This document shows positions 15,386-28,053 of a stretch of DNA of 47,705 nucleotides, piece by piece. Position numbers and translations under genes: made by a program. How positions within the stretch are numbered: position 1 is the first letter of the stretch; each line of letters begins with the position of its first letter. The notes under the pieces are model-generated. The model searched no databases and was not told the origin of the DNA. It saw only the letters and a list, made by a program, of their open reading frames with translations. Where the stretch lies: contig KI547166.1 in NCBI GenBank assembly GCA_000497835.1, forward strand, positions 282,153 to 329,857. Direction: 5' to 3'. Source of the stretch: a gamma proteobacterium L18. Its GTDB lineage: Bacteria; Pseudomonadota; Gammaproteobacteria; Pseudomonadales; Pseudomonadaceae.

Positions 15386-18300
15386 TCAGCCGGGCACATG
15401 AGTGCGACGGATACGCGTGTGCCAGAAGTGCCGGGTGGCACGGCTGGCACGGTCGAGATAGAGGTACACCACCGGGGTGGTGAACAGCGTCAGCAGTTGG
15501 CTCAGCGCCAGGCCGCCGGCAATCGCCACGCCCAGCGGCTTGCGCAGGTCGGCGTCGCCGCCGCTGCCCAGGGCCAGCGGCAAGGCGCCGAAGAAGGCCG
15601 CCAGCGTGGTCATCATGATCGGTCGGAAGCGCATGCGGCAGGCCTCGATGATCGCCTGTTCGGGCGGCAACTTGCGGTCGCGCTCGGCCACCAGGGCGAA
15701 GTCGATCATCATGATGGCGTTTTTCTTGACGATGCCGATCAGCAACAGGATGCCGATCAGCGCGATCACCGTCAGCTGCATGTTTACCGCCTTGAGCAGC
15801 AACAGCGCCCCCACCCCTGCCGACGGCAGCGTCGACAGAATGGTCAGCGGGTGGATGTAGCTCTCATACAGCACGCCCAGCACGATATACACCGCCAGCA
15901 AGGCTGCGGCGATCAGCCACGGCATGCTCGCCGCCAGCGCCGCGTAGGCCTGGGCGGTACCGGCAAAGCCGGCCTGAATGTCCCGCGGCAACCCGACCTT
16001 GTCCACCGCCGCGTTGATGGCGGCGGTGGCCTGCTCCAGCGACACCCCGTCCTGCAGGTTGAAGGCGATGGTGCTGGTGGCCGACTGCCCCTGGTGGGCC
16101 ACGGCCAGCGGTGCGTTGTCGGGGCTGAAGGTGGCGAAGGCGGTCAGCGGCACCTGCTGGTTGTCACTGTTGATCACGTACATGCGTTCCAGCATGGTGG
16201 CGTCGCTGGTGTACACCGGGTCCAGGCCCATCACCACGTGATACTGGTTCAGGGTCTTGTACAGCGTGGCCACCTGGCGCTGGCTGTACGAGTTATTGAG
16301 CAGGTTGTCGATATCGCTGACGCTGACGCCCAGGCGGCTGGCGGCGGCGCGGTCGATGTGCAGCTTGAGTTCCTGGCCGCCGGTCTGCGAGTCGGAGTCG
16401 ATGCCGGTCAGTTGCGGCAAGGCGCGCAACGCCGCCTCGACTTTCGGCTCCCACACCCGCAACAGATCCAGGTCATCGGCCTGCAGGCTGAACTGGTAGG
16501 TGGCGTTGGCGCTGCGGCCGCCCACGCGAATGTCCTCGGCGGGCATCAGGAACACCTGAATGCCGGCCACCTTGTTGTTGGCCTTGGTCAGTCGGTTGGC
16601 GATGGCCGCGGCGCTGCTGGTGCGTAGTTTGTAATCCTTGAGGCGGATGAAGAAGTCACCGGTGTTGCGCGACCCGGCCCGGCCGCTGCCGGTGGACGAC
16701 ATCACGGCCTCCACGTCAGGGTCGGCCGCCAGATCGTGGGCGATCTGCATCAGGTGCGGCTTGAGCGCCTGGAACGAGATGTTCTGGTCGGCGCGCACGG
16801 CGCCCATCAATACGCCGGTGTCCTGGGCCGGGAAAAAGCCCTTCTGCACCGTGGCGTACAGGTACACATTGAGCCCCACGGTCAGCAGCAGGCTGAACAT
16901 AGTCAGCAGGCGATGGCGCATGACCCACGCCAGCGCCGCCAGGTAGGCGCCCTGCACGCGGGCCAGCGCCGCCTCGATCCACTGGTACAGCTTGGGCTCT
17001 TTCGCATCATGCTTGGGTTGGCGCAGCAGCATCACGCACAGCACCGGGGTCAGGCTCAGCGACACGATCATCGACAAGCCCAAGGCGATGCTCAGGGTCA
17101 CGGCGAATTCGCGGAACAACCGCCCGACGATGCTGCCCATCAGCAGGATGGGAATGAACACGGCAATCAGCGACAGGGTCATCGACAGCACCGTGAAGCC
17201 CACCTCGCGGGTGCCCATCAAGGCCGCCCGCAGCGGGCGCATGCCCATCTCCTGATAGCGGGCGATGTTCTCCAGCACCACGATGGCGTCGTCCACCACA
17301 AAGCCGGTGCAGATGATCAGCGCCATCAGCGACAGGTTGTCCAGGCTGTAGCCCAGCAGGTACATCAGCGAGCAGGTGCCGATCAGCGACACCGGCAACA
17401 CCACCGCCGGGATCAGCGTGGCGCGCAGGTTGCGCAGGAACACGAACACCACGGCGATCACCAGCAAGGTGGCGATCAGCAGCGTTTCCTCGGTGTCGTG
17501 CAGTGATGATTTGACCGTGGGGCCGCGGTCGATCACCGGGACCAACTGCACGTCACCGGGGATCTCGCGCTGCAACTCGGGGATCAGTGCCTTGATGCTG
17601 TCGATGGTCTGCAGCATGTTGGCGCCGGCCTGGCGGGTCACGCCCAGGGTCACCGACGGCTGGCCGTTGTAGTAACCGCCGACAAAGGTGTCTTCCACCG
17701 AATCGTAGACGTTGGCCACATCGCTCAGGCGCACGGCGGTGCCGTTCTGGTAGGTGATCACCAGCTTCTGGTAATCCACGGCCTTGTCGATCTGGTCGTT
17801 GCCGTCGATCACCCAGCTTTGCCCGCTGCCTTGCAGGATGCCCTTGGGCTTGGCCTTGGTGGCGTTGTCGATGGCTTCGCGCACGGTCTCAAGCGAGATA
17901 CCGGCGTTGACCAGCAGGTTGGGCTGAATGTCGATGCGCACCGCCGGCAACGCGCCACCGCGCACCGACACCTCGCCCACGCCGTTCACCTGGGCAATCT
18001 TTTGCTGCAGCTTGCTGTAGGCCAGGTCGTAGAGCTCGCCCGGGCTGCGCGTGGGCGACGTCAACGCCAGCATCAGCACCGGCGCTTCCGACGGGTTGGC
18101 CTTGCGGTAGGTGGGCAGCGACGGCATCGAGCTGGGCAGCAGGCTGCGCGAGGCGTTGATGGCCGCCTGCACGTCGCGGGCGGCGCCGTTGATGTCGCGG
18201 TCCAGTTCGAACTGCAGAATCAGCGTGGTGGAGCCCTGGCTGCTGGTGGAAGTCATCTCGGTGATGCCGGCGATCTGCCCCAGGCTGCGCTCCAGCGGCG

Positions 18301-18493
18301 TGGCCACCGTGGCGGCCATGGTTTCCGGGCTGGCCCCGGCCAGCGACGCGCTGACCATGATGGTCGGGAAGTCGACCTGGGGCAGCGGCGCCACCGGCAG
18401 CAGCGTGTAGCCCAGGATGCCGGCCAGGGTGATGCTCAGGCTCAGCAGCAGGGTGGCTACCGGTTTGCGAATGAACAGCCGTGACAGGTTCAT
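15386..18493 (-). CDS. muxC: RND efflux transporter, MdtC/MuxC type
   Basis: A 1035-residue inner-membrane RND pump subunit with 12 predicted helices and two large periplasmic loops. The helix-4 proton-relay motif [17 protein letters not shown] (double Asp) and the helix-10 Lys in [18 protein letters not shown] are intact. The N-terminus ([16 protein letters not shown]) and overall pattern match MdtC/MuxC rather than MexB. It works with MuxB as a heteromeric trimer in MdtABC-type systems, which is known for the family. Its start overlaps the muxB stop by 4 nt. The family's drug range includes novobiocin, beta-lactams and bile-type compounds; the specific range here is unknown. Confidence 0.93.
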   Translation of the reverse strand: MNLSRLFIRKPVATLLLSLSITLAGILGYTLLPVAPLPQVDFPTIMVSASLAGASPETMAATVATPLERSLGQIAGITEMTSTSSQGSTTLILQFELDRDINGAARDVQAAINASRSLLPSSMPSLPTYRKANPSEAPVLMLALTSPTRSPGELYDLAYSKLQQKIAQVNGVGEVSVRGGALPAVRIDIQPNLLVNAGISLETVREAIDNATKAKPKGILQGSGQSWVIDGNDQIDKAVDYQKLVITYQNGTAVRLSDVANVYDSVEDTFVGGYYNGQPSVTLGVTRQAGANMLQTIDSIKALIPELQREIPGDVQLVPVIDRGPTVKSSLHDTEETLLIATLLVIAVVFVFLRNLRATLIPAVVLPVSLIGTCSLMYLLGYSLDNLSLMALIICTGFVVDDAIVVLENIARYQEMGMRPLRAALMGTREVGFTVLSMTLSLIAVFIPILLMGSIVGRLFREFAVTLSIALGLSMIVSLSLTPVLCVMLLRQPKHDAKEPKLYQWIEAALARVQGAYLAALAWVMRHRLLTMFSLLLTVGLNVYLYATVQKGFFPAQDTGVLMGAVRADQNISFQALKPHLMQIAHDLAADPDVEAVMSSTGSGRAGSRNTGDFFIRLKDYKLRTSSAAAIANRLTKANNKVAGIQVFLMPAEDIRVGGRSANATYQFSLQADDLDLLRVWEPKVEAALRALPQLTGIDSDSQTGGQELKLHIDRAAASRLGVSVSDIDNLLNNSYSQRQVATLYKTLNQYHVVMGLDPVYTSDATMLERMYVINSDNQQVPLTAFATFSPDNAPLAVAHQGQSATSTIAFNLQDGVSLEQATAAINAAVDKVGLPRDIQAGFAGTAQAYAALAASMPWLIAAALLAVYIVLGVLYESYIHPLTILSTLPSAGVGALLLLKAVNMQLTVIALIGILLLIGIVKKNAIMMIDFALVAERDRKLPPEQAIIEACRMRFRPIMMTTLAAFFGALPLALGSGGDADLRKPLGVAIAGGLALSQLLTLFTTPVVYLYLDRASRATRHFWHTRIRRTHVPG

Positions 18494-21400
18494 GCCCGCG
18501 CCCTGCCCCGGTTGATGCGTGCCTTGGCGCGTTCGCTCAGGCGATCAAACATCAGGTAGATCACCGGTGTGGTGAACAACGTGAGGATCTGGCTGAGCAA
18601 CAGGCCACCGACAATCACCAGGCCCAGCGGCCGGCGCAGTTCGGCACCGGCACCGGTGGCCAGCATCAGCGGCAAGGCGCCGAACAAGGCCGCCAGGGTG
18701 GTCATCAGGATCGGCCGCAAGCGCAGCAGCGCGGCCCGGTGGATGGCGTCACGGGCGTTCAGGCGCTGATGCTGACGGCCCTCCAGGGCGAAGTCGATCA
18801 TCATGATGGCGTTCTTTTTGACGATACCGATCAGCAGAATCACCCCGATCAGCGCAATCAGGCTGAACTCCGTGCCAGTCAGCAGCAGCGCCAACAAGGC
18901 ACCGATGGCCGCCGAGGGCAGCGTCGAGAGGATGGTCACCGGGTGGATAAAACTCTCGTAGAGCATGCCCAGCACGATGTACATGGTGATCAGCGCCGCC
19001 AGGATCAGCCACAGGGTGTTGCCGGTGGCGGTCTGGAAGGCATCGGCGGCGCCCTGGTAGCGCAGGGTGATGCTGCTGGGGGCGTTGAGCTCGGTCATCA
19101 CTTCGCTGATGGCCTGTTGCGCCTGTTCCAGCGAATAACCGTCGGCCAGGTTGAACGACAGGGTCACGGCCGGGAACTGGTCCAGGCGGCTGAGCGACAG
19201 CGAGCCGGTACGCTGGCCGACCTTGGCGATGTCAGTCAGGCGCACCATCTGCGCGGCGGTCGTGGTGGTCGACGAGCTGGTGGTGGACGCACTGCTGCCG
19301 GTGGTGGTGCCGGTGGTCGTGGTGGTCGTGCTGCTGTTGCTGCCCGTGGTGCTGGTGGTGGCGGCAGCCAGGTAGATGTTGTCGAACGCGGCCAGGTTCT
19401 GCTGGAACTTGCCGGGCACCTGCAGCACTACGCGGTACTGGTTGGACTGGGTGAAGATGGTCGAAATCAGCCGCTGGCCGAAGGCGTTGTACAGCGCGGT
19501 GTCGACGTCGGAAGCGGTGATGCCGTAGCGCATGGCGGCGGCGCGGTCCAACTCCACGTAGGCCACCAGGCCCTGGTCCTGCAGGTTGTCGATGACGTCG
19601 CGCATCTCCTTGCGGTGCTGCAGCTTCTCCATCAGCTTGGGAATCAATGCCGAGAGGTTGGCGCTTTCCGAGTCGTCGAGGGTGAACTGGTACTGGCTGG
19701 GGGTCAGTTGGTCGTCCACGGTCAGGTCCTGGGACGACACCAGGTTCAGTTGCAGGCCGGCGACGCTCTTGGCCGATTTCTCCAGGCGGGCGATGACCTG
19801 GGTAGCGGTGTCATTGCGGTCTTCGAAGGGCTTGAGTTCGATCTGCAGGCGGCCGTTGTTCAGCGAGCCGTTGTTGCCGTCGACGCCAATGGTGGACGAC
19901 ACCGATTCCACCGCCGGGTCCTGGCGCACCACCTCGACCATGGCTTGCTGGCGGCGCTCCATCTCACCGAACGAGACGTCTTGCGAGGCGCGGGTGAAGC
20001 CCTGGATCAGGCCGGTGTCCTGGGTCGGGAAGAAGCCCTTGGGCACCACCAGGTAGAGGAAGCCGGTCAGTGCCACGGTGCCGACGGCCACCAGCAGGGT
20101 CAGGCGCTGGTGGTCCAGCACCCACACCAGGCCGCGGTCATAGGCGTTGAGCACCTTGTGGTACTGGCGGTCGCCCCACTGGGCGAAGCGGCTCTGACCG
20201 CCCTCGGGCACGTGGCGCAGCAGGTGCGCGCACAGCATCGGGGTCAGGGTCAGCGAGACCACCATCGACACCAGGATCGCCACCGCCAGGGTGATGGCGA
20301 ACTCGCGGAACAGCCGGCCCACCACGTCGCCCATGAACAGCAGCGGGATCAGCACGGCAATCAGCGAGAAGGTCAGCGAGATAATAGTGAAGCCGATTTC
20401 CTGCGAGCCCTTCAGGGCCGCGGCCATGGGCTCCTCGCCCTCCTCCAGGTGCCGCGAGATGTTTTCCACCACCACGATGGCGTCGTCGATGACGAAGCCG
20501 GTGGCGATGGTCAGGGCCATCAGCGTCAGGTTGTTCACGCTGAAACCGGCCAGGTACATCACGCCGAAGGTGCCGATCAGCGACAGCGGTACGGCCAGGC
20601 TGGGGATCAGGGTGGCGGTGAAGTTGCCGAGGAAGGCGAAGGTCACCAACACCACCAGGCCGATCGACAGCAGCAGCTCGATCTGCACGTCCTTGATCGA
20701 GGCGCGGATGGTCTGGGTGCGGTCGCTGATCACGCTGAGTTTCACCGAATCAGGCAGCGCCGACTGCAGGGTGGGCAGCTTCTGCTTGATGCTGTCCACC
20801 ACCTCGATGACGTTGGCGCCGGGCTGGCGCTGCACGTTGATGACGATGGCCGGCTTGCCGTCGGCGCTGGCCGACAGGTACTGGTCCTGGGGCGCTTCGG
20901 CGGTGGTGGCGACGTCCTTGAGGCGCAGGGCCGCGCCGTTTTCGTAGGCCAGCACCAGCTCGCCGTATTCCACGGCGTCGCGCAGCTGGTCGTTGGCGTC
21001 GATGGTGATGGAGTGCGAGGGGCCGTCGAAACCGCCCTTGGAGCCGTTGACGTTGGCGGCGTTGACTTTGTCGTACACGTCTTCCAGGGTCAGGCCGTGG
21101 GCGGCCAGGCTGGTGGGGTTGACCTCGATCTTCACGGCCGGTTGCTGGCCGCCCGCCAGGCTGACCATGCCCACACCGGAAATCTGCGACAGTTTCAGCG
21201 CCACGCGGGTATTGATCAGGTCCTGCACGCGGGTCAGCGGCAGGCTGTCGGAGGTGGCGGCCAGGGTCAGCACGGCGGTGTCCGCCGGGTTGACCTTTTT
21301 ATAGGTGGGCGGGTTGGGCAGGTCGCTGGGCAGCAGGCTGTCGGCGGCGTTGATGGCCGCCTGCACTTCCTGCTCGGCCACGTCCAGGGACAGGTCCAGG

Positions 21401-21687
21401 GAGAACTTCAGGGTAATCACCGAGGCCCCGGCCGAGCTGGTCGAGTACATCTGCGACAGCCCCGACATCTGCCCCAACTGACGCTCCAGCGGCGCGGTGA
21501 CCGCCGAGGCCAGCACGTTGGAACTGGCACCGGGGTACAGGGTACTGACCTGGATGGTCGGGTAATCGACCTCGGGCAGTGCCGAGGTGGACAGCAGCCG
21601 GTAGGCAAAAATACCCGCCAGCATCACCGCCAGCATCAGCAGCACGGTGGCGACCGGGCGGTGGATGAAGAGTCTGGACGGGTTCAT
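18490..21687 (-). CDS. muxB: RND efflux transporter, MdtB/MuxB type, with a Ser/Thr-rich insert
   Basis: A 1065-residue RND subunit, partner of MuxC. Proton-relay residues are present ([36 protein letters not shown]). Unusual is a low-complexity run of about 36 Thr, Ser and a few Gly/Ala/Asn residues near 776-811 (DNA about 19255-19362). It falls in the second periplasmic loop between [13 protein letters not shown] and [11 protein letters not shown]. In E. coli MdtB the two flanks are, as I recall, almost adjacent, so this is a true insertion and accounts for the extra length. The gene overlaps both muxA and muxC by 4 nt, so all three are translationally coupled. Confidence 0.93.
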   Translation of the reverse strand: MNPSRLFIHRPVATVLLMLAVMLAGIFAYRLLSTSALPEVDYPTIQVSTLYPGASSNVLASAVTAPLERQLGQMSGLSQMYSTSSAGASVITLKFSLDLSLDVAEQEVQAAINAADSLLPSDLPNPPTYKKVNPADTAVLTLAATSDSLPLTRVQDLINTRVALKLSQISGVGMVSLAGGQQPAVKIEVNPTSLAAHGLTLEDVYDKVNAANVNGSKGGFDGPSHSITIDANDQLRDAVEYGELVLAYENGAALRLKDVATTAEAPQDQYLSASADGKPAIVINVQRQPGANVIEVVDSIKQKLPTLQSALPDSVKLSVISDRTQTIRASIKDVQIELLLSIGLVVLVTFAFLGNFTATLIPSLAVPLSLIGTFGVMYLAGFSVNNLTLMALTIATGFVIDDAIVVVENISRHLEEGEEPMAAALKGSQEIGFTIISLTFSLIAVLIPLLFMGDVVGRLFREFAITLAVAILVSMVVSLTLTPMLCAHLLRHVPEGGQSRFAQWGDRQYHKVLNAYDRGLVWVLDHQRLTLLVAVGTVALTGFLYLVVPKGFFPTQDTGLIQGFTRASQDVSFGEMERRQQAMVEVVRQDPAVESVSSTIGVDGNNGSLNNGRLQIELKPFEDRNDTATQVIARLEKSAKSVAGLQLNLVSSQDLTVDDQLTPSQYQFTLDDSESANLSALIPKLMEKLQHRKEMRDVIDNLQDQGLVAYVELDRAAAMRYGITASDVDTALYNAFGQRLISTIFTQSNQYRVVLQVPGKFQQNLAAFDNIYLAAATTSTTGSNSSTTTTTTGTTTGSSASTTSSSTTTTAAQMVRLTDIAKVGQRTGSLSLSRLDQFPAVTLSFNLADGYSLEQAQQAISEVMTELNAPSSITLRYQGAADAFQTATGNTLWLILAALITMYIVLGMLYESFIHPVTILSTLPSAAIGALLALLLTGTEFSLIALIGVILLIGIVKKNAIMMIDFALEGRQHQRLNARDAIHRAALLRLRPILMTTLAALFGALPLMLATGAGAELRRPLGLVIVGGLLLSQILTLFTTPVIYLMFDRLSERAKARINRGRARA

Positions 21688-22937
21688 TCGCTTTTCGCAC
21701 CGGCAGCGGGCTTGGCGGTAGTGGTTGCGGCCTTGTCAGTGCTGGCCGGCTTCTCGACGTCCACCTTGGCGCCGTCACGCAGGTGATCGATGCCACGGGT
21801 CACCACTTGCTCGCCCTGGGCCACGCCCTCGGTAATCACGGTTTGCTCGCCCAGCGCCGGCCCGGTCTTGATGGTGCGGCGTTCGGCCTTGCCGTCCTTC
21901 ACGGCGTAGAGGAACTCACCGTCGCTGCTCAGTTGCACAGCGGCCGAAGGCACCACCACGGCGTTGTGCAGGGTGTCGGTGGTCAGCTTCACGTTGACGA
22001 ACTGGTTGGGGTAGAGCTTCTCGTCCGGATTGTCGAACAGCGCCTTGAGCTTGATGCTGCCGGTGCTGGTGTCGATTTCGTTGCTGATGAACTTCAGCGT
22101 GCCGTTGGCCAGCACGGCGTTACCCATCTGATCCAGGGCCTGCACCGCCAACACTTCGCCCTTGCGCACTTTAGGCAGGATGCTCGCCAGTTGCGCCTGG
22201 GGGATGCTGAAGGTCACGGCGATGGGGTTGGTCTGGGTCACAGTGACGATGCCGGTGGTGCTGCTGGAAGTCACGATGTTGCCTGGGTCCACCAGGCGCA
22301 GGCCGACGTAGCCGTCAATGGGCGAGACGATCTTGGCATAGATCAGGTTCAGCTTGGCGGCGTCGATCTGTGCCAGGTCGGCCTTGACCGCGCCCTGGTA
22401 CTGGCCAACGGTGGCCACCTGGGTGTCCAGGTCCTGCTTGGCGATGGAGTCCTTGGCGAACAGGCGCTTGTAGCGCTCGGCCGTCAGCTGGGCGCTTTTG
22501 AGCAGCGCCTGGTTCTGCGCCAGGTCACCCTGGTATTGGTCCAGGGTGGCCTGGTAGGCGCGCGGGTCGATCTGCGCCAGCAACTGGCCTTTCTTCACGT
22601 ACTGGCCTTCGGTGAAGTACACCGCCATCAGCTCACCGTCGACGCGGCTGGTGACCGTGACCGAGTAGTTGGGAATCACCGTGCCCAGCGCCTGCTGAAT
22701 CACCGGCACATCGGCCACGCCCGCCGTGCCCACCGCCACGCTGACCGTGGCATTGGCGTCCATCCCCGGCCCACTGTGCCGCCCGCCGGGGCCGGCAGCG
22801 CGTGCGGCGCCCGCCTCCGGGGCTTCGGGGGTGGACGGGGTGTGCTTGACGTAAATGAAGGCAGCGCCAATGGCGGCGGCAATCAGAAGCGCAAGTACAA
22901 GAGGCTTGCGGGAACGGGCGGCCGGAGTCTGGGTCAT
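21684..22937 (-). CDS. muxA: RND membrane-fusion (adaptor) protein MuxA/MdtA
   Basis: A 417-residue periplasmic adaptor. The N-terminal helix ([19 protein letters not shown]) is an uncleaved anchor without a lipobox Cys. A Gly/Pro/Ala-rich linker follows. The lipoyl and hairpin parts are [25 protein letters not shown], a coiled coil (about 125-205) and [18 protein letters not shown]. The beta-barrel and membrane-proximal domains end with [21 protein letters not shown]. The Lys/Ala/Thr-rich tail is probably disordered. It is first in muxABC-opmB and overlaps muxB by 4 nt. No regulator gene lies upstream; the 557-nt gap contains only a composite REP element and the promoter region. Confidence 0.92.
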   Translation of the reverse strand: MTQTPAARSRKPLVLALLIAAAIGAAFIYVKHTPSTPEAPEAGAARAAGPGGRHSGPGMDANATVSVAVGTAGVADVPVIQQALGTVIPNYSVTVTSRVDGELMAVYFTEGQYVKKGQLLAQIDPRAYQATLDQYQGDLAQNQALLKSAQLTAERYKRLFAKDSIAKQDLDTQVATVGQYQGAVKADLAQIDAAKLNLIYAKIVSPIDGYVGLRLVDPGNIVTSSSTTGIVTVTQTNPIAVTFSIPQAQLASILPKVRKGEVLAVQALDQMGNAVLANGTLKFISNEIDTSTGSIKLKALFDNPDEKLYPNQFVNVKLTTDTLHNAVVVPSAAVQLSSDGEFLYAVKDGKAERRTIKTGPALGEQTVITEGVAQGEQVVTRGIDHLRDGAKVDVEKPASTDKAATTTAKPAAGAKSE

Positions 22938-23184
22938 TGGAAACTTCTGCGTAGGCGAGGAATAAAAGGCACCGGCAACGACGCGGCGCTGCGCAATTCA
23001 CCGGGCAGCATAGCCAGTAATTGTGCAGGGAGTGTGCAGGGCGCACTGTTCGAGCGGGTGTGTACGATTAAGTTCATAACGGCATTTGACCTTGCGCCGA
23101 ACGCCCTGCCAACCCTGATGGGTGGGCTTTGCTTTTTATTTACATAGTGTTGACGAAGGGGGAGTGGATTAGCTGTGGGATTGG

Positions 23185-23463
23185 GTCAAGGCCACCAGGT
23201 GCATGTCTTGGTTTTTATGTTGTTCATGAGATCGAGCGCCGCCCGCGCGGCGCTTCGCGGGCAGAGCCCGCTCCCACGTTTGTTTCGGGCAAATTATGCC
23301 AGTTAAATCACCTCGACCGCCTTGTTGGCACCACCACAGATTTGTAGCGAAAAAACAAAACGGACCAGGTGATGGCACTGGCATAACTGGCCCGAAACAA
23401 ACGTGGGAGCGGGCTCTGCCCGCGAAGCGCCGCGCGGGCGGCGCGCGGTCTGTGCAGCACAGA
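23185..23463. repeat. Composite REP element, spacer-2 type, between the two RND operons
   Basis: It occupies about half of the 22938-23494 gap; the part 22938-23184 is the muxA leader, with no gene seen. Outer arms carry GAGATCGAGCGCCGCCCG (23229 on) and its mirror (to 23450). Inner ends GTTTCGGGC/GCCCGAAAC face each other. The spacer block 23319-23347 matches 59-87 (inverted) and, more loosely, 43562-43590. The left flank 23185-23228 also matches 43431-43472. Confidence 0.85.
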
Positions 23464-23494
23464 AAGAATATCGTCGTACGCCCAAAGGCCTACA

Positions 23495-24904
23495 TCACTC
23501 CTTCCACCCCCCACCCAACGCCTTGTACAAATCCACCTCCGCCGTCAACTGCGCCAACCGATCCGTAATCGCCGACTGCTGGGCGCTGAACAGCGAGCGC
23601 TGGGCGTCGAGGAAGGTCAGGTTGCTGTCGATGCCGGTGCGGTAGCGGCGCTCGGCCAGGCGGTAGTAGTCCTGGTTGGCTTGCACCAGGTCCTTCTGCG
23701 CCAGCAACTGCTGCTTGTAGGTCTGCCGCGCGGCCAGGCCGTCGGAGACTTCCTGGAAGCCGGTCTGGATGGCTTTTTCGTAGCTGGCGACGTTGACGTC
23801 TTTCTCGATTTTCGCGTAGTCCAGGCTGGCCTTCAGGCTGCCGGCGTTGAAGATCGGGATGTTGATGTTCGGCGCAAACGTCCAGGTGCCCTGCCCGCCC
23901 TTGAACAGGTGGCCCATGTCGGCGCTTTCCGAGCCGGCGCTGGCCGTCAGGGTAATGCTGGGGAAGAACGCAGCCCGCGCCGCGCCAATGTTGGCGTTGG
24001 CGGCCTCGAGGGTGTGTTCGGCCTCAAGGATGTCCGGGCGGCGCTGCAGCAGGTCGGACGGCAGGCCCGCCGGCACTTCGGCCACCAGGTCGCCGGCCAG
24101 CGGCTGGGCGGCCGGCAGGTTGTCGGGCAGGTGGGTGCCGAGCAGCAGCACCAGGTTGTCCATGTCCTGGGCCACGGCGCGCTGGTACTTGGCCAGGCTG
24201 ACCTTGGCGGTTTCCACCGAGATGCGCGCAGTGCTGACGTCCAGCGCGGTGGAGATGCCCACCTCGCCGCTGTGGGCGGTCAGCTTGTAGCTCTGCTGGT
24301 AAGTGTCGAGGGTGTCCTGGGTCAGCTTGAGCAGCTCCTTGTCAGACTCCAGGGTGAACCAGGCGTTGGCCACGCTGGCCACCAGGCTGATCTGTGTGGA
24401 GCGTCGGCCTTCGTCGCTCGCCAGGTAGGTTTCCAACGCCTCCTTGCTGAGGCTGCGCACGCGGCCCCACAGGTCCAGCTCATAGGCGCTGACACCCAGG
24501 GTGGCGGTGTATTCACCGCCCACGCTGGTCTTGCCGGTGGTGCTCAAGTCAGCCGGAGTGCGCGTGCGCGTCGCCGTGCCCCCGGCGGTAACCGCCGGGA
24601 ACAGGTCAGCCCGCTGGATGCGGTACTGGGCGCGGTACGCCTCGACATTCAAGGCTGCCACGCGCAGGTCGCGGTTGTTGTCCAGGGCGGTGTGGATCAC
24701 TGCCTGCAAGGCCGGGTCGCGGAATACTTGCTTCCAGCCCTGCTCGGCGGCGGCCTGACTGGCCGCCTCCTGGGCCGGCGCGTACGCCGGCCCTTGGGGG
24801 AATTGCGCGGCTACCGGTGCGGCCGGACGATCGTAGTGCGGGATCAGCGAGCAGCCGCCGAGCATGAACGCCGCCAGGGCCAGACACGTCAGGGGACGGA
24901 TCAT
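23495..24904 (-). CDS. Outer-membrane efflux lipoprotein, OprM/TtgC type
   Basis: A 469-residue TolC-family channel of the MexAB-OprM/TtgABC class. It has the lipoprotein signal [15 protein letters not shown] (Cys about residue 18). Family hallmarks are [73 protein letters not shown] and [24 protein letters not shown]. It is slightly shorter at the C-terminus than P. putida TtgC (about 484). Its start overlaps the RND gene stop by 4 nt. It is a second, independent outer-membrane channel in this 15-kb efflux region, quite different from OpmB. Confidence 0.92.
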   Translation of the reverse strand: MIRPLTCLALAAFMLGGCSLIPHYDRPAAPVAAQFPQGPAYAPAQEAASQAAAEQGWKQVFRDPALQAVIHTALDNNRDLRVAALNVEAYRAQYRIQRADLFPAVTAGGTATRTRTPADLSTTGKTSVGGEYTATLGVSAYELDLWGRVRSLSKEALETYLASDEGRRSTQISLVASVANAWFTLESDKELLKLTQDTLDTYQQSYKLTAHSGEVGISTALDVSTARISVETAKVSLAKYQRAVAQDMDNLVLLLGTHLPDNLPAAQPLAGDLVAEVPAGLPSDLLQRRPDILEAEHTLEAANANIGAARAAFFPSITLTASAGSESADMGHLFKGGQGTWTFAPNINIPIFNAGSLKASLDYAKIEKDVNVASYEKAIQTGFQEVSDGLAARQTYKQQLLAQKDLVQANQDYYRLAERRYRTGIDSNLTFLDAQRSLFSAQQSAITDRLAQLTAEVDLYKALGGGWKE

Positions 24905-27900
24905 TGTGCGGTCTCCTCTTCAAGGGCAGGTGCGGGTTGATCCTTGGCCTTGCGCTTGTCGCCAAACAGCGACGAGATCGTGACGAAGAACAACGGCACC
25001 CAGAAAACAGCCAGGGTGGTGGCGGTGAGCATGCCGCCGATCACGCCGGTACCGATGGCGTGCTGGCTGCCGGCGCCAGCGCCGTGGGAAATGGCCAGGG
25101 GCACCACGCCGAGGATGAACGCCAGCGAGGTCATGATGATCGGCCGCAGACGAATCCGGCAGGCCTCAATCGCAGCCTCGGTGTAGCTGCGGCCCTGCTC
25201 GTGCAGTTCCTTGGCGAACTCGACGATGAGGATGGCGTTCTTCGCCGCCAGGCCGATGGTGGTCAACAGGCCTACCTGGAAGTACACGTCGTTGGACAGC
25301 CCACGCAAGGTGGTGGCCAGCAGCGCACCAATGATCCCCAACGGCACCACCAGCATCACCGCAATCGGGATCGACCAGCTTTCATACAGCGCCGCCAGGC
25401 ACAGGAACACCATCAACATCGAAATGGCGTACAGCGCCGGCGCCTGGGAGCCGGACAGCTTCTCTTCATACGACAGGCCGGTCCAGGAGTAGCCGATACC
25501 GGTCGGCAAGGTAGCGGCAATGCGCGCCACTTCGGCCATGGCCTCACCGGTGCTGTGCCCCGGGGCCGGGGCGCCCAGCAGTTCCACCGCCGATACACCG
25601 TTGAAGCGCGACAGCTTGGGCGAGCCATACACCCACTTGCCGCTGGCGAAGGCCGAGAACGGCACCATGGTGCCGGCGCTGTTGCGCACGTACCACTTGT
25701 TCAGGTCTTCAGGGTTCATGCGCGAATCGGCCTTGCCCTGGATGTACACCTTCTTCACCCGGCCACGGTCGATGAAGTCGTTGACGTAGCTGCCACCGAA
25801 GGCATACGACAGGGTGTCGTTGACGTCGGCCACGGTCACGCCCAGCGCTTCGGTGCGCTCGTCGTCGAGAATCAGTTGGTACTGCGGCTCATCGTCCAGA
25901 CCGTTAGGGCGCACCTGGGACAGGATCGGGCTCTTGGCGGCAGCGGCCAGGAACTTGTTGCGTGCCTGCATCAGCTTTTCATGGCCAACGCCGGAGCGAT
26001 CCTGCAGGTACACGTCGAAGCCGCTGGCGTTACCCAGTTCCATCACCGCCGGCGGCGCGAAGGCAAACACCATGGCGTCACGGAAGCTGGCGAAGTGTTT
26101 CTGCGCACGGGCGGCCAGGGCGCTGACGCTGTTGGAGGCGTCGCGCTGGTCCCACGGCTTGAGCATCACGAAGCCCATGCCCGAGTTCTGGCTGCGGCCG
26201 GCGAAGTTGAAGCCGGTCACGGTGAACACCGAGCTGACCGCGCCGGATTCGTCCTTGAGCATGTAGTCGCGCATGCGGTCGATGACCTGCTGCGTACGCT
26301 GGGCCGGGGTGCCCGGTGGCGTGGTGACCTGGGAGAACAATACGCCCTGGTCTTCTTCAGGCAGGAACGAGGACGGAATGCGCGTGAACAGGAAAATCAT
26401 GCCGCCCACGATCAGCGCATAGGCCAGCAGGTACGGCGCCTTGTGGCGCAGGATGCTGATCACGCCCTTCTCGTAACGGTTCACGCCACGGTCGAAGGTG
26501 CGGTTGAACCAGCCGAAGAAACCGGTGGTCTTGCCGTGGCTGCCCTTGGCAATCGGCTTGAGGATGGTGGCGCACAAGGCCGGGGTGAACACCAGGGCCA
26601 CCAGCACCGACAGGGCCATGGCCGAAACGATGGTGATGGAGAATTGACGGTAGATCACGCCCGTGGAGCCGCCGAAGAAGGCCATGGGCAGCAGTACCGC
26701 CGACAGCACCATGGCGATACCCACCAGGGCGCCCTGAATCTGGCCCATGGATTTTTTCGTCGCTTCTTTGGGTGACAGGCCGTCCTCGACCATCACCCGC
26801 TCGACGTTTTCCACCACCACAATGGCGTCGTCCACCAATAGGCCGATGGCCAACACCATGCCGAACATGGTCAGGGTGTTGATGCTGAAACCGGCGGCTG
26901 CCAGGATACCGAAGGTACCCAGCAGTACCACGGGCACCGCCATGGTGGTGATCAGGGTGGCACGGATGTTCTGCAGGAACAGCAGCATCACCAGGAACAC
27001 CAGGATGATCGCTTCCACCAGGGTCTCGACCACACCGTGGATGGAGCCGGTGATCACCGGCGTGGTGTCATAGGGGTAGACCACCTTCACGCCCGATGGG
27101 AAGAAGGGTTCGAGCTGCTTGACGGTGTCGCGGATGGCCTTGGCGGTGTCCAGTGCGTTGGCGCCGGTGGCCAGTTTGATCGCCATGCCCGAGGCCGGCT
27201 TGCCGTTGTACTCGGAGCTGATGCTGTAGTTCTCGCCGCCCAGGCCCACGTCGGCGACATCGCCTACGCGTACCTGGGAACCGTCGGTGTTGACCTTGAG
27301 CAGGATTTTCTTGAACTGCTCGGCGGTCTGCAGGCGGGTCTTGCCGATGATGGTGGCGTTGAGTTCCTGATGCGCCACCGACGGCAGGCCGCCCAGTTGC
27401 CCCGAGGACACCTGCACGTTCTGGTTGGTGATGGCGGTGGACACGTCGGCCGGGGTCAGCGCGTATTTGTTGAGCTTGGCCGGGTCCAGCCAGATGCGCA
27501 TGGCGTACTGGGCGCCGAACACCTGGAAGTCACCCACGCCGCTGGTGCGCGAGATGGGGTCCTGCATGTTGGAAACGATGTAGTTGGCCAGATCATCCTT
27601 GGTCATGCTGCCATCGTCGGACACCAGGCCGATCACCATCAGGAAGTTCTTCACCCCCTTGGTCACGCGGATACCCTGGTTCTGCACTTCCTGGGGCAGC
27701 AACGGAGTGGCCAGGTTGAGCTTGTTCTGCACCTGCACCTGGGCCATGTCCGGGTTGGTGCCCTGGTTGAAGGTGGCCTCGATGGTCATCGAACCGTCGG
27801 AGTTACTGTCCGAGGAAATGTAGCGCAGGTTGTCGATGCCGTTGAGCTGCTGCTCGATCACCTGAACCACGGTGTCCTGCACGGTCTGCGCCGAGGCGCC

Positions 27901-28050
27901 CGGGTAGGTCACGGTGATGTCGATGGCCGGCGGCGCGATGCTGGGGTACTGGTTGACCGGCAGGTTGAGGATCGACAAGGCGCCGACCAGCATGATCACC
28001 AGGGCGATCACCCAGGCGAAGATGGGCCGGTCGATAAAGAACTTGGACAT
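24901..28050 (-). CDS. RND multidrug/solvent efflux transporter, MexB/TtgB type
   Basis: A 1049-residue hydrophobe/amphiphile RND pump, near the family length (MexB 1046). N-terminus [20 protein letters not shown]. The helix-4 double Asp in [20 protein letters not shown] and the helix-10 Lys in [17 protein letters not shown] make the proton relay. The porter-loop motif [15 protein letters not shown] and the [17 protein letters not shown] segment are typical of MexB/AcrB. It exports hydrophobic drugs or solvents through the OprM-type channel encoded next. The closest named relatives are TtgB and TtgE of P. putida; sequence alone does not let me say which. It is 3 nt from the adaptor gene. Confidence 0.93.
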   Translation of the reverse strand: MSKFFIDRPIFAWVIALVIMLVGALSILNLPVNQYPSIAPPAIDITVTYPGASAQTVQDTVVQVIEQQLNGIDNLRYISSDSNSDGSMTIEATFNQGTNPDMAQVQVQNKLNLATPLLPQEVQNQGIRVTKGVKNFLMVIGLVSDDGSMTKDDLANYIVSNMQDPISRTSGVGDFQVFGAQYAMRIWLDPAKLNKYALTPADVSTAITNQNVQVSSGQLGGLPSVAHQELNATIIGKTRLQTAEQFKKILLKVNTDGSQVRVGDVADVGLGGENYSISSEYNGKPASGMAIKLATGANALDTAKAIRDTVKQLEPFFPSGVKVVYPYDTTPVITGSIHGVVETLVEAIILVFLVMLLFLQNIRATLITTMAVPVVLLGTFGILAAAGFSINTLTMFGMVLAIGLLVDDAIVVVENVERVMVEDGLSPKEATKKSMGQIQGALVGIAMVLSAVLLPMAFFGGSTGVIYRQFSITIVSAMALSVLVALVFTPALCATILKPIAKGSHGKTTGFFGWFNRTFDRGVNRYEKGVISILRHKAPYLLAYALIVGGMIFLFTRIPSSFLPEEDQGVLFSQVTTPPGTPAQRTQQVIDRMRDYMLKDESGAVSSVFTVTGFNFAGRSQNSGMGFVMLKPWDQRDASNSVSALAARAQKHFASFRDAMVFAFAPPAVMELGNASGFDVYLQDRSGVGHEKLMQARNKFLAAAAKSPILSQVRPNGLDDEPQYQLILDDERTEALGVTVADVNDTLSYAFGGSYVNDFIDRGRVKKVYIQGKADSRMNPEDLNKWYVRNSAGTMVPFSAFASGKWVYGSPKLSRFNGVSAVELLGAPAPGHSTGEAMAEVARIAATLPTGIGYSWTGLSYEEKLSGSQAPALYAISMLMVFLCLAALYESWSIPIAVMLVVPLGIIGALLATTLRGLSNDVYFQVGLLTTIGLAAKNAILIVEFAKELHEQGRSYTEAAIEACRIRLRPIIMTSLAFILGVVPLAISHGAGAGSQHAIGTGVIGGMLTATTLAVFWVPLFFVTISSLFGDKRKAKDQPAPALEEETAQ

Positions 28051-28053
28051 GGC

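Noticed and set aside
18481..21786. Very long plus-strand open frame (over 1000 codons) opposite muxB
   Set aside because: Dominated by Gln, His, Gly and Arg with no domain, and mirrored by an intact RND protein on the minus strand. It is a codon-bias artefact.
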